Positions 9,342-17,251 of a DNA stretch of 64,000 bases are shown here, in pieces (positions within the stretch are counted from its first letter, which is position 1; every line of letters starts with the position of its first letter). The notes under the pieces are model-generated. The model did no database searches and was not told the DNA's origin. It worked only from the letters and a program-made list of their open reading frames with translations. Made by a program: the position numbers and the translations under genes. Source of the DNA: Thermoanaerobacterium sp. RBIITD (lineage in GTDB: Bacteria > Bacillota > Thermoanaerobacteria > Thermoanaerobacterales > Thermoanaerobacteraceae); contig NZ_LT906662.1 in the NCBI RefSeq assembly GCF_900205865.1, positions 2,183,411 through 2,247,410 on the forward strand, read 5' to 3'.

Positions 9342-10116
9342 ATGTTTAAATCTTTTTGCTGGCTATTTCCATATTAATAAAAAAGAACTTTTAGAATACA
9401 GAGTTAGTAACTTTACAGCCCTGTGTAGTTCATTGCTTAACAGTGCTATCTGGCTTGTTTTCTGGTGGGTATTTTTTAGGAAATTTCCGAATATTTCAGA
9501 ATGGCAGTTTGAACATTTGTTTACGATATGGGCTGGACTCAACGCTTCTTTAGGATTGGTCAGTATTGCTTACAATGTATATGAGATACCATTAATTATT
9601 AATGAAGGAAAACTTGAATATTATCTTATAAGGCCTAAAAATGCGTTATTCCATCTTTTAATAGCACGGATGCAGTTGGTAGATCTAATAGAATCTATCA
9701 TTTGGTTTATTAATTTCATTATACTAAAACAGCAACTGAGATTAATTCTCTTGTTTGTGTTAATGACGGTATTATCAGCTTTGATTATACATGGTTTTCT
9801 TCTCATATTGGGTTCCTTGGGCTTTTTCTTTAAATCTGCTGATGGCGTAGGTACAGAACTGTATAATGCTCTTATTACTTTTAGTACATATCCAAACTGG
9901 ATATTTAGAGGGATAGCTCAGTGGATAATATTCACTGTTATACCGGCAGGTTTTATTTCTTATGTACCTATTCAAGTTATTTATAACCATATATATTGGT
10001 GGATATTAGGGAGTGCTGGAGTTGGCTTATTATTGAATGCAATGGGGTATATTATTTTTTCGCGGGGTCTTAAGAACTTTGAGACTAGCAATACATTTGT
10101 CTTAAGGGCTGATTGA
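9325..10116 (+). CDS. ABC-2 family permease (COG3694 type)
   Basis: The second 263-aa permease of the exporter has about six membrane segments. It carries the family-typical LEYYLIRPKNALFHLLIARMQ segment in its cytoplasmic loop, equivalent to the VSYTLPRPYNYL region of its partner. The frame opens at an ATG inside the end of the preceding gene; an ATG two codons further in is equally possible. No substrate-binding protein or efflux accessory is encoded nearby, consistent with export rather than import. Confidence 0.87.
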   Translation: MSMVGKCLNLFAGYFHINKKELLEYRVSNFTALCSSLLNSAIWLVFWWVFFRKFPNISEWQFEHLFTIWAGLNASLGLVSIAYNVYEIPLIINEGKLEYYLIRPKNALFHLLIARMQLVDLIESIIWFINFIILKQQLRLILLFVLMTVLSALIIHGFLLILGSLGFFFKSADGVGTELYNALITFSTYPNWIFRGIAQWIIFTVIPAGFISYVPIQVIYNHIYWWILGSAGVGLLLNAMGYIIFSRGLKNFETSNTFVLRAD

Positions 10117-10536
10117 GATGGCGATTTTGCACCTCTGTTGTAGGGAATGGCTTATAGTTACTTCTTCTGAAACTATTGATGAAGTAGCAGGGACAGTTTT
10201 CCCCTCTCCCTATACACTTGACTTTAAAAAAAAACATTTGTGTCAAGTAGTTGTTGGCACTTTTTTTCTTTAAATAGTATCCACATAATGTTTAACATAT
10301 CATGAATTTTCATACAATTGTCTTTACGTAATCCTTCTCTTCAGATTACTACTTTCTATATAACTTTTAGCTCACTTAAACATTTGTATCTAAGTATTTC
10401 CCTTATTGTTTTTCGGCCGTTTGTCATTGCACAACCTTCAAACGGCATACCACCTCTTTGTATATTATATGTCTTTGTTTTTTTATCTTCTTATTTACAT
10501 CTGCTGCTCATAGTTCTATTTCTTCTTTTATCTCTG

Positions 10537-10811
10537 TCAATTTTTCCTCAGATATAGATAATGCTGTGAGGTAATTTTAGCTGTTATATATCCTGTTGTA
10601 CCGTGTAATATTTGACGGGCTTCTAAGATGACGACATTATATCCATCTTTTTTAAGCAAATACTCACAGGATATACCTACCATACCACCACCAATTATTG
10701 CAATATCAATTTTTAAGTCATTTTCTAAAACTGGATAATGAGTCTCAGGTGTTGATGCTATCCAATATAATTGCGGATTATTTTTTAAATACTTGTTTTA
10801 TCAATAGCCAT
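10537..10811 (-). pseudogene. N-terminal remnant of an FAD-dependent oxidoreductase
   Basis: Read on the minus strand, an ATG with a Shine-Dalgarno-like AGAGG stretch (10809-10811) is followed, after one frameshift, by NPQLYWIASTPETHYPVLENDL, the Rossmann motif IAIIGGGMVGISCEYLLKK, and GTTGYITAKITSQH. That is the start of the DAO-type FAD oxidoreductases, some of which carry a C-terminal Rieske domain. Only about 80 of several hundred residues remain, and the frame then stops. The rest of the gene is not in the neighbourhood. Confidence 0.7.
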
Positions 10812-10934
10812 AATTAACCTCTTTTGGCATTAGTATTTTTATATGTCTTTTGTAAATTAATATTAAATATACAATTTAATAAAAAATATTTATTACAAGA
10901 TAACATACTTACTAACAATTAAAATACATTGAGA

Positions 10935-10986
10935 TTCACTTATGAACAGAGATATCCACACTATCCACAGTTTTTATATTGACATT
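10935..10986. repeat. Copy 1 of a repeat with paired DnaA-box-like sites
   Basis: ATATCCACA (10952-10960) abuts CTATCCACA (10961-10969), each one mismatch from the DnaA box TTATCCACA. They are followed by GTTTTTATATTGACAT and preceded by TTATGAACAGA. The same arrangement recurs at about 12213-12262, where both boxes are perfect. The two copies flank the LysE-hemerythrin gene pair. Confidence 0.65.
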
Positions 10987-11122
10987 TTGGATTGCATTTT
11001 CGATTATATTGGACCATAAATATATAAAATAAATTAAATTTTTTTTAATAATTTCTATTAACATTGTTATGTTATAATAAAATTATTAAGCATAATACAT
11101 AAATTGTTAAAGGGGGTATGCT

Positions 11123-11758
11123 ATGTTATTGTGGGGTATATTTATTAGTGCTTTTTTAATAGGATTTTCTGGTGCCATGATGCCAGGCCCTATGTTAGGT
11201 GTAACAGTTGATGGCAGCCTTAAAAAGGGTTATTTAGCGGGACCGCTGATAGTCTTTGGGCATGCTCTTTTAGAATTGTCAATTGTCGTAATTTTGGTCT
11301 TGGGTTTAAAAGATTTCTTATCAAATCCAATTGTTGCCGGTTTAATTGGTTTTTTTGGAGGGATATATCTTCTTTGGATGGGGTATGGAATGATACGGTC
11401 CGGTATATTAAGGACGGTTTCACTTAATATAGAGACACAAGAGACTGTAGGAACAAACCTCATATTAGCTGGTATACTTACAAGTGCTACAAATCCTTAT
11501 TTTATCATGTGGTGGGCAACAACAGGCATTGAAATGATTAGACAGTCGCTGACGATAGGCATAATAGGGCTTATAATATTTTATATTGGACATATTCTAT
11601 CGGATTTTACATGGTTCTCGGCAGTATCTATGGCTATATCAAAGGGCAAAAAATTGATAAATGATGACATATACCGCTTAGTTATTATTTTATTAGGCGT
11701 TTTTATAACTGGATTTTCTGTGTATTTTATTTATAGCGCCTTTAATATGTTAATTTAA
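11123..11758 (+). CDS. LysE family exporter
   Basis: The 211-aa membrane protein has about six transmembrane segments and the family N-terminus (FLIGFSGAMMPGPMLGVTVDGSLKKGYLAGPLIVFGHALLE), which includes the Pro-Gly-Pro pair of LysE/RhtB transporters. It would export an amino acid or similar small molecule by proton antiport. An AGGGGG ribosome-binding site lies just upstream. A hemerythrin gene follows after 21 bp, so the two are probably co-transcribed, though no functional link is obvious. Confidence 0.88.
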   Translation: MLLWGIFISAFLIGFSGAMMPGPMLGVTVDGSLKKGYLAGPLIVFGHALLELSIVVILVLGLKDFLSNPIVAGLIGFFGGIYLLWMGYGMIRSGILRTVSLNIETQETVGTNLILAGILTSATNPYFIMWWATTGIEMIRQSLTIGIIGLIIFYIGHILSDFTWFSAVSMAISKGKKLINDDIYRLVIILLGVFITGFSVYFIYSAFNMLI

Positions 11759-11779
11759 AAGAGGAAAGAGGAAAAACAG

Positions 11780-12172
11780 ATGATAACATGGAGAGAAGAA
11801 TTTAGTCTTGGCATTGACAAAATAGATGAACAGCACAAGAAATTATTTGCAATTGCAAATGAGGCTTATAACCTTTTAAAAGATGAATTCTATTTTGACA
11901 AGTATGACCAGATCATAAAGATTATAAAAGATTTAAGGAATTATACGATATACCATTTCGGATTTGAAGAAGCATATATGAGAAGTATAGAGTATAAAAG
12001 GTATTTTTCTCACAAAGTAGTCCATGATGATTTTAAGGAGAAAATAAATAATATAGATCTTGATAAAATTGATGAAAACCAAGATGAATATATAATGGAA
12101 CTATTAAATTTCATTGTTGACTGGATAGAAAATCATATATTGAAAGCTGATAAGCTTATAGTAAGTAAATAA
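11780..12172 (+). CDS. Bacteriohemerythrin
   Basis: The 130-aa protein is a single-domain non-heme di-iron oxygen carrier. All ligands are present: H19 (DEQH), H59 and E63 (HxxxE), H78 and H82 (HxxxH), H119 and D124 (HxxxxD). The length is exactly that of the family. In an anaerobe it probably binds or senses oxygen in the cytoplasm. It lies 21 bp behind the LysE gene with a GAGGAAAGAGG ribosome-binding region. Confidence 0.93.
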   Translation: MITWREEFSLGIDKIDEQHKKLFAIANEAYNLLKDEFYFDKYDQIIKIIKDLRNYTIYHFGFEEAYMRSIEYKRYFSHKVVHDDFKEKINNIDLDKIDENQDEYIMELLNFIVDWIENHILKADKLIVSK

Positions 12173-12212
12173 TAATATTAACAGGTTGTAAACACCATAA
12201 TATATCTAAAAT

Positions 12213-12262
12213 CAGTTATTAACAAACTTATCCACATTATCCACAGTTTTTATATTAACATG
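12213..12262. repeat. Copy 2 of the repeat, with two perfect abutting DnaA boxes
   Basis: TTATCCACA occurs at 12228-12236 and again at 12237-12245 with no spacing, followed by GTTTTTATATTAACAT. The flanks (GTTATTAACAAAC before, GTTTTTATATT after) match copy 1 at 10935-10986. No dnaA, dnaN or origin-type genes are nearby, so this is not oriC. Confidence 0.7.
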
Positions 12263-12327
12263 ATTAGTATTTTTACAGTCTAGTTTAAGGGAATTTAGAA
12301 TATTGGCATTTCAGCAGTCATTTAAAC

Positions 12328-12356
12328 TTGAAATAGCAGTCAAAAAAGTATATAAT
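12328..12356 (+). promoter_or_regulatory. Probable sigma-A promoter of helD
   Basis: TTGAAA (12328-12333), 17-bp spacer, TATAAT (12351-12356). The predicted start near 12362 falls at the base of the hairpin 12357-12394, so the RNA would begin with a terminator structure. Confidence 0.6.
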
Positions 12357-12394
12357 AAAAAGATAGTTATAAGAAACCTTATAACTATCTTTTT
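12357..12394 (+). terminator. Perfect terminator hairpin between hemerythrin and helD
   Basis: A 17-bp perfect stem (about AAAAAGATAGTTATAAG) with an AAAC loop that ends in a T tract. It may end hemerythrin transcription or attenuate helD, because a good promoter lies directly upstream of it. Confidence 0.8.
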
Positions 12395-12457
12395 ATTTAT
12401 CATTATATATTTAATTTAAACATTGTGTCAATAGAAAGTATTCGGGAGTGTGACAAG

Positions 12458-14725
12458 ATGGTGAGATCTGAAGATGATTATCATGATGAACTTGCATATT
12501 TAAAAAAAACTATTGACCTTATTGATAATGAATTATATAAGCTTAAGCAATTATTGGTGCTAAGAAAAGAAAATCTTATAGAATCAACTAGAGAGATGTG
12601 GGAAAATAGCTCACATTTTACTAATGATTTTGATAAGCTTATTGAGGCAAACCAGTATCTTATGGAAGTAAAAAGACAGTCTATATATTACAATAAAACA
12701 TTGCAAGAAATAAAAATCTATAAAAGGATGCTTTATTCACCATACTTTGGTAGATTCGATTTTATCGAAGATGGATACGATAAAGAAGAAAAGATATATA
12801 TTGGGTTGCATAATTTAAGGGATCCAGAGACTTTTAATATCATTGTTTATGATTGGAGAGCGCCTATTTCAAGTGTATTTTACCAATTTGAAAAGGGCAG
12901 AGCTTATTTTAAAGCACCTAGTGGAATTATTAAAGGTAATATCACACTTAAGCGTCAGTATATGATAAAAGATTCTAAGCTTGAATATTTTTTTGACTGT
13001 AATATAAAGATTGATGATGAAATTTTACAAGAGGTATTAAGCCGCAATGCATCGACGAAAATGAGAACCATAGTTGAAACAATCCAAAGAGAGCAAGATA
13101 TGATTATAAGGGATACTGAAAATGAGTTGTTGCTGGTGCAGGGTGTTGCAGGGAGCGGTAAAACCTCAATTGCGCTTCATAGAATAGCATATCTTTTATA
13201 TTTTGGAAAAGATAAAAATATAAATAAGCGCAATATACTTTTAATTTCCTCAAATAGAATTTTTAGTGAATATATAAAAGATGTTTTGCCAGAATTAGGA
13301 GAAGAGAATGTCAACCAGATTGTATTTGAAGATTTTCTTTATGACATTCTAAAAGGTAAAGGTGTTGTTGAAAAAAGGGGCACATATATAGAAAATCTGA
13401 TTATTAGTAAAAATAATGATAAAATTAAAGAAAATTCTATCAAATTTAAGGGCTCACGAGAATTTGCAATATTGTTAGACAGATTTATATCTTACTATGA
13501 AAGGAAATTGATACAGTTTACAGATATATATTATGACGGTAGAGTGATTTTCACGAGGCAGGACTTGAAAAACATATTTCTAAATAACAAAATCAAACGA
13601 CCAGCTCAAAAAAGGTTAGAAAGATTGAAGAAGATTATATTTGAGAGAATCCATTCTATGAAACATAGGAGGATTTCAAAGCTTGAAAAGTTTGTCGAAA
13701 AATCCGATGAGCACAAATTTGAAGTAAAGGCCTATAGCAGACTCCTATCTATTAAAGAAACAAAGGTCTTAATGAGTCAAATTAATAAATTTACAAATAT
13801 TGACTATCTTAAAGTATATAAGTTATTATTTTCAAATAAAAATTTATTTAAAAAACTTTCATATGGAATTAAGCTTACCGATGACATAGATGAAATTATT
13901 CAAATGACAATAGAAAATTTGGAGAAAGGCTTTATAAGCTATGAAGATTGCGGACCACTGCTGTACATGAAATTTAAATTAGAAGGATGCCAAATGTATG
14001 AAGATATAAGACATGTAGTAATCGATGAGGCCCAAGATTACTCTCCTTTATTTTACGAGGTTTTTAACATGCTTTTTAGCAATGCAAATTATACAATACT
14101 TGGGGATATATACCAGACATTTGATAGAGAGCTTGACAATACTTTTTATGATGAAATAGAAAAAATATTTAATAAAAGTAAGGCTACGAAAGTTTTTTTA
14201 AAGAGAAGCTATAGGTCATCATTTGAAATAAATGCCTTTAATCAAAATCTATTACAGGAAGCCCCAGGTATTGTCCCCTTCGATAGGCATGAAGATTTGC
14301 CGACTATAATATATAAAGACAATAATGATGAAATATATCTAAAAATGATATTGGATATTAAGGCGCTTCTTAAGGCGGGTTATAAAACCATCGCTATAAT
14401 TTGTAAAACTAAAGAGGAATCTAAGGAGGTTTATGAAAAGCTTAAGAAAGATATTAGATTAAGGATTGTGGATTCGGGTGATAATGAGATATTGGAAGGT
14501 GTCAATGTTATTACACCATATGCAGCAAAGGGCCTTGAATTTGATGCTGTCTTGGTTTTCAATGTTTCAAAAGAAAATTACAAAACCGTTTATGATAGAA
14601 GGCTTTTGTATGTAGCATGTACAAGGGCACTACATAGGCTCATGCTGTACTACACTGGCGAAATCACCGACTTTTTAAAAAAGAATGTCAATTATACCAA
14701 AGAGATTATACAAGGAAGAATGTAG
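12458..14725 (+). CDS. helD: HelD-type RNA polymerase recycling ATPase
   Basis: The 755-aa UvrD/Rep-like (SF1) ATPase binds RNA polymerase and releases it from stalled complexes. It has a long N-terminal coiled-coil (about residues 10-120) that reaches into the secondary channel, then YDWRAPISSVFY, Walker A GVAGSGKTS (about 229-236), VIDEAQDYSP (Walker B, about 521), the LKRSYRS motif and a C-terminal VITPYAAKGLEFDAVLVFN motif with YVACTRALHRL. The frame is open from a GTG at 12425, but ATG 12458 is preceded by GGGAG at the right distance and is chosen. The N-terminal coiled-coil distinguishes it from true DNA helicases. Confidence 0.9.
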   Translation: MVRSEDDYHDELAYLKKTIDLIDNELYKLKQLLVLRKENLIESTREMWENSSHFTNDFDKLIEANQYLMEVKRQSIYYNKTLQEIKIYKRMLYSPYFGRFDFIEDGYDKEEKIYIGLHNLRDPETFNIIVYDWRAPISSVFYQFEKGRAYFKAPSGIIKGNITLKRQYMIKDSKLEYFFDCNIKIDDEILQEVLSRNASTKMRTIVETIQREQDMIIRDTENELLLVQGVAGSGKTSIALHRIAYLLYFGKDKNINKRNILLISSNRIFSEYIKDVLPELGEENVNQIVFEDFLYDILKGKGVVEKRGTYIENLIISKNNDKIKENSIKFKGSREFAILLDRFISYYERKLIQFTDIYYDGRVIFTRQDLKNIFLNNKIKRPAQKRLERLKKIIFERIHSMKHRRISKLEKFVEKSDEHKFEVKAYSRLLSIKETKVLMSQINKFTNIDYLKVYKLLFSNKNLFKKLSYGIKLTDDIDEIIQMTIENLEKGFISYEDCGPLLYMKFKLEGCQMYEDIRHVVIDEAQDYSPLFYEVFNMLFSNANYTILGDIYQTFDRELDNTFYDEIEKIFNKSKATKVFLKRSYRSSFEINAFNQNLLQEAPGIVPFDRHEDLPTIIYKDNNDEIYLKMILDIKALLKAGYKTIAIICKTKEESKEVYEKLKKDIRLRIVDSGDNEILEGVNVITPYAAKGLEFDAVLVFNVSKENYKTVYDRRLLYVACTRALHRLMLYYTGEITDFLKKNVNYTKEIIQGRM

Positions 14726-14814
14726 TTTGATTTAAAATATTCCAAAAAAATTTTTCGATTAAAACCTAATATGTGCTATAATTTATATAAATTTAATTTT
14801 GAGGGAGTGTTTGT

Positions 14815-15201
14815 ATGACTGTACTTGAGATAAATACGCCATATAGAGAAGCTATGATTAATATAACAGACAAAATATATGATGAAATAAAAAAATCAGG
14901 AATTGTTGATGGATTATGTACTATATTTGTACCGCATACGACTGCAGGGATTACTATAAATGAAAATGCTGATCCTGATGTTAAAGATGATATAGTAAAA
15001 GGATTAAGAGAAATGATACCGAATATACATTTTAAACATATGGAAGGTAATTCAGACGCCCATATTAAGGCTTCAGTTATAGGAAGTTCTGTGAATTTAA
15101 TAATTGATAATGGAAGACCTGTTCTTGGCACTTGGCAAGGAATATATTTTTGTGAATTTGATGGGCCTAGAAGGAGAAAGATATATATCAATTTTGTATA
15201 A
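14815..15201 (+). CDS. YjbQ family protein (UPF0047)
   Basis: The 128-aa single-domain protein of the YjbQ/UPF0047 family contains the diagnostic VPHTTAGITINENADPDV, EGNSDAHIKASVIGSS and LGTWQGIYFCEFDGPR segments, with the conserved His residues of the putative active site. Family members have weak thiamine-phosphate-synthase-like activity, but the physiological substrate is not settled. It has a GAGGGAG ribosome-binding site and overlaps the upstream-extended frame of the next gene, so the pair is probably co-transcribed. Confidence 0.92.
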   Translation: MTVLEINTPYREAMINITDKIYDEIKKSGIVDGLCTIFVPHTTAGITINENADPDVKDDIVKGLREMIPNIHFKHMEGNSDAHIKASVIGSSVNLIIDNGRPVLGTWQGIYFCEFDGPRRRKIYINFV

Positions 15202-15224
15202 TGTGTTTAAGGGGGATAATTGTT

Positions 15225-16478
15225 ATGACCAAAGATGAATTAAAGAAAATATTATTTAATATCAGAAAGATTATTATCTACAGGAATATTTTTAACGATG
15301 ATGCAGTAAAAAAATTTATCAAAATTATTGATACTTTATGTCAAGATAAACCTCAAGAAGAAGCTATATACGAATTATATGGGGACTTATATGATATTCT
15401 AACAAAGTACGCTATTAAAAATGCTGTCTATAAAAATCTGTGGAGATCGAAAATAAATGAATTGATTAAAGAAGATGAAAATATTTTTAGCCTTTTATCA
15501 GAAAAGTATGGCTCTGAATATATTGAAAAATCACTTAAAATCACGGTTATGTCAGAGCTTAGTGTCATAAAAGAACTTGCGGATACAGACTTAAAAGAGG
15601 TAATAAAAGATGTTTTATCTATAGAGATACCTTCATGGGAAAGTATTGTGGGAGGCATTTGTCACGAGAATAATATCGACATCCTCAATTATAAGACTGT
15701 AAAAGAAATTTCTGATTACTATAGTACAAATGGCTGTGGATTATTTAATAAGTATAAGGCATTTAGATGGAATAATGGCGAATTGGCTGGAATAGACAAT
15801 CCTGATCCTATACTTTTTGATGATTTAATAGGATATGAAGAAGAACAGAAGATTGTGATAGATAATACAGAAGCATTTATTAGAGGGCTTCCCGCATCAA
15901 ATATTCTTCTTTATGGTGATAGGGGTACAGGCAAATCCTCGACGGTAAAAGCTACACTTAATATGTTCAGCGAAAGAGGATTAAGATTAATTGAAGTAAC
16001 TCGTGAAGACGTGATGGAACTTAACAAAATAATAAGTACAATAAGCAGGAGGGGATTAAAGTTTATTTTATTTCTCGATGACCTTTCATTTGAAGAAAAT
16101 GAGACAGAGTATAAGATATTGAAATCAACCTTAGAAGGCGGTATAGAAAAATTACCAGATAATATAATTATTTATGCAACATCAAACAAGAGGCATATGG
16201 TAAGGGAGTACCTTGATGATAGTGAGCAAAATGAACTTCATTTAAGGGATACAAAAGAAGAGAAGCTTTCACTTTCTGATAGGTTTGGCATTACGATTAC
16301 ATTTACATCACCGGATCAGGAGAAGTACCTAAGAATTGTGGAATCACTTGCAAAGAAGTACAATATTGACGTTGACCTACATACACTTAGAGAAAAATCG
16401 CTTAGATGGTGTACATGGCATAATGGAAGGTCTCCAAGGTCTGCAAGGCAGTTTATTGATTACATGAGAAGCCATTGA
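15225..16478 (+). CDS. DUF815 AAA-type ATPase
   Basis: The 417-aa ATP-binding protein of the DUF815 family has an N-terminal helical region (about 1-200) and an AAA core with Walker A LLYGDRGTGKSS (about 228-239), Walker B FILFLDDLSF (about 280), sensor ATSNKRHM and the C-terminal GRSPRSARQF. The frame is open from 15201, but ATG 15225 follows AAGGGGG with good spacing. The function is unknown; the fold suggests a DnaA/DnaC-like loader or chaperone. Confidence 0.88.
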   Translation: MTKDELKKILFNIRKIIIYRNIFNDDAVKKFIKIIDTLCQDKPQEEAIYELYGDLYDILTKYAIKNAVYKNLWRSKINELIKEDENIFSLLSEKYGSEYIEKSLKITVMSELSVIKELADTDLKEVIKDVLSIEIPSWESIVGGICHENNIDILNYKTVKEISDYYSTNGCGLFNKYKAFRWNNGELAGIDNPDPILFDDLIGYEEEQKIVIDNTEAFIRGLPASNILLYGDRGTGKSSTVKATLNMFSERGLRLIEVTREDVMELNKIISTISRRGLKFILFLDDLSFEENETEYKILKSTLEGGIEKLPDNIIIYATSNKRHMVREYLDDSEQNELHLRDTKEEKLSLSDRFGITITFTSPDQEKYLRIVESLAKKYNIDVDLHTLREKSLRWCTWHNGRSPRSARQFIDYMRSH

Positions 16479-16479
16479 A

Positions 16480-16516
16480 AGAAAAAGGATTTCTATTTTA
16501 GGAATCCTTTTTTATG
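16480..16516 (+). terminator. Terminator after the DUF815 gene
   Basis: Stem AAAAAGGATT / AATCCTTTTT around CTATTTTAGG-type loop sequence, ending in a T run. Confidence 0.75.
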
Positions 16517-16797
16517 TCAGCAAAATATTTAAGAAAAAATAAAAAAACTTTTCGACAAATTTCGCCATTATCATTTATTAATATAAAAGATTTATTTTCA
16601 TAAACTAGTTGAATCCCTTATTGACAAGGTATTAAATGTTTACAAATGAAAGATTTTATCATTTTCTGTCGATAAAAAATTTTCGGAAAAAAGAAGGATT
16701 TTTGAGGGATAAATAGAATATTATAATATAATTTATACAATAATAATAAATCTTTGATAAAAATTTAAGGTATAAAATAATTGAAGGGGGTTCTAAA
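16517..16797. other. AT-rich upstream region of the DUF6514 gene
   Basis: No coding sequence. It is very AT-rich with several TATAAT-like hexamers (about 16725-16750) and probably holds the promoter of the following gene. I could not choose between sigma-A and a sporulation sigma factor. Confidence 0.4.
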
Positions 16798-17160
16798 ATG
16801 TATTACAAAAGAGTAAGCGAATATGTATCGACAAAAAACGTTGGTGACAAAACGATTATACGGAAATATAGTGTTGTAAAATCAGAGGTAAATATTTTTA
16901 ATGGTGGTGAAAACGTCGAAGTTCCTTCATATGGGATCGAAATTTCTGAGCAAGTATTTGTAAATAATGTTGTTCAAAAAGAATTTGGCGATGTTGTGGC
17001 ACACATAAGTCCATATCATGATAAGGTTGAAGATATCGCAAAACTTTTGCGGGACAAGGACTTATCACCTTTACACTTATCGGACATAATAGATGATGTG
17101 TATTACATATACATAGCTGATTATGATGAATATGCTAAGGAATGTAGGATCGCTATATGA
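16798..17160 (+). CDS. DUF6514 family protein
   Basis: The 120-aa small cytoplasmic protein resembles the DUF6514 family of spore-forming Firmicutes. Supporting segments are IIRKYSVVKSEVNIF, PSYGIEISEQ, FGDVVAHISPYHDKVEDIAKLLRDKDLSPLHLSDIIDDVYY. Its function is unknown. It has a very strong AAGGGGG ribosome-binding site and its own terminator, so it is a monocistronic unit. Confidence 0.72.
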   Translation: MYYKRVSEYVSTKNVGDKTIIRKYSVVKSEVNIFNGGENVEVPSYGIEISEQVFVNNVVQKEFGDVVAHISPYHDKVEDIAKLLRDKDLSPLHLSDIIDDVYYIYIADYDEYAKECRIAI

Positions 17161-17183
17161 AGGCTTGCAGCCTTCTTTTTTTA
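17160..17183 (+). terminator. Terminator after the DUF6514 gene
   Basis: Short stem AAGGCT-TGC-AGCCTT followed by CTTTTTTT. Confidence 0.8.
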
Positions 17184-17251
17184 TGCAATTTTTCGGATTA
17201 TAATATACATAATGATAATAATAAAAAATAGTTTTATGTGGAGATGGTTGT

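Larger units (their letters stand above)
10117..11122. other. About 1 kb of decayed intergenic DNA
   Basis: No intact gene. It contains a hairpin near 10207-10241 (ACTTGAC/GTCAAGT), a minus-strand 30-codon frame at 10356-10448 of unknown nature (MPFEGCAMTNGRKTIREILRY), the oxidoreductase remnant at 10537-10811, a DnaA-box-like repeat at about 10935-10980 and an AT-rich promoter region (TATAAT at 11073) for the LysE gene. Confidence 0.55.

Noticed and set aside
10318-10557. 79-codon plus-strand ORF in the 1-kb spacer
   Set aside because: Low-complexity Leu/Phe/Ser composition and no ribosome-binding site; it overlaps the minus-strand remnant.
12228-12245. Perfect DnaA boxes as a chromosomal origin
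   Set aside because: Only two boxes, no AT-rich unwinding region with several boxes, and no dnaA/dnaN/recF nearby.
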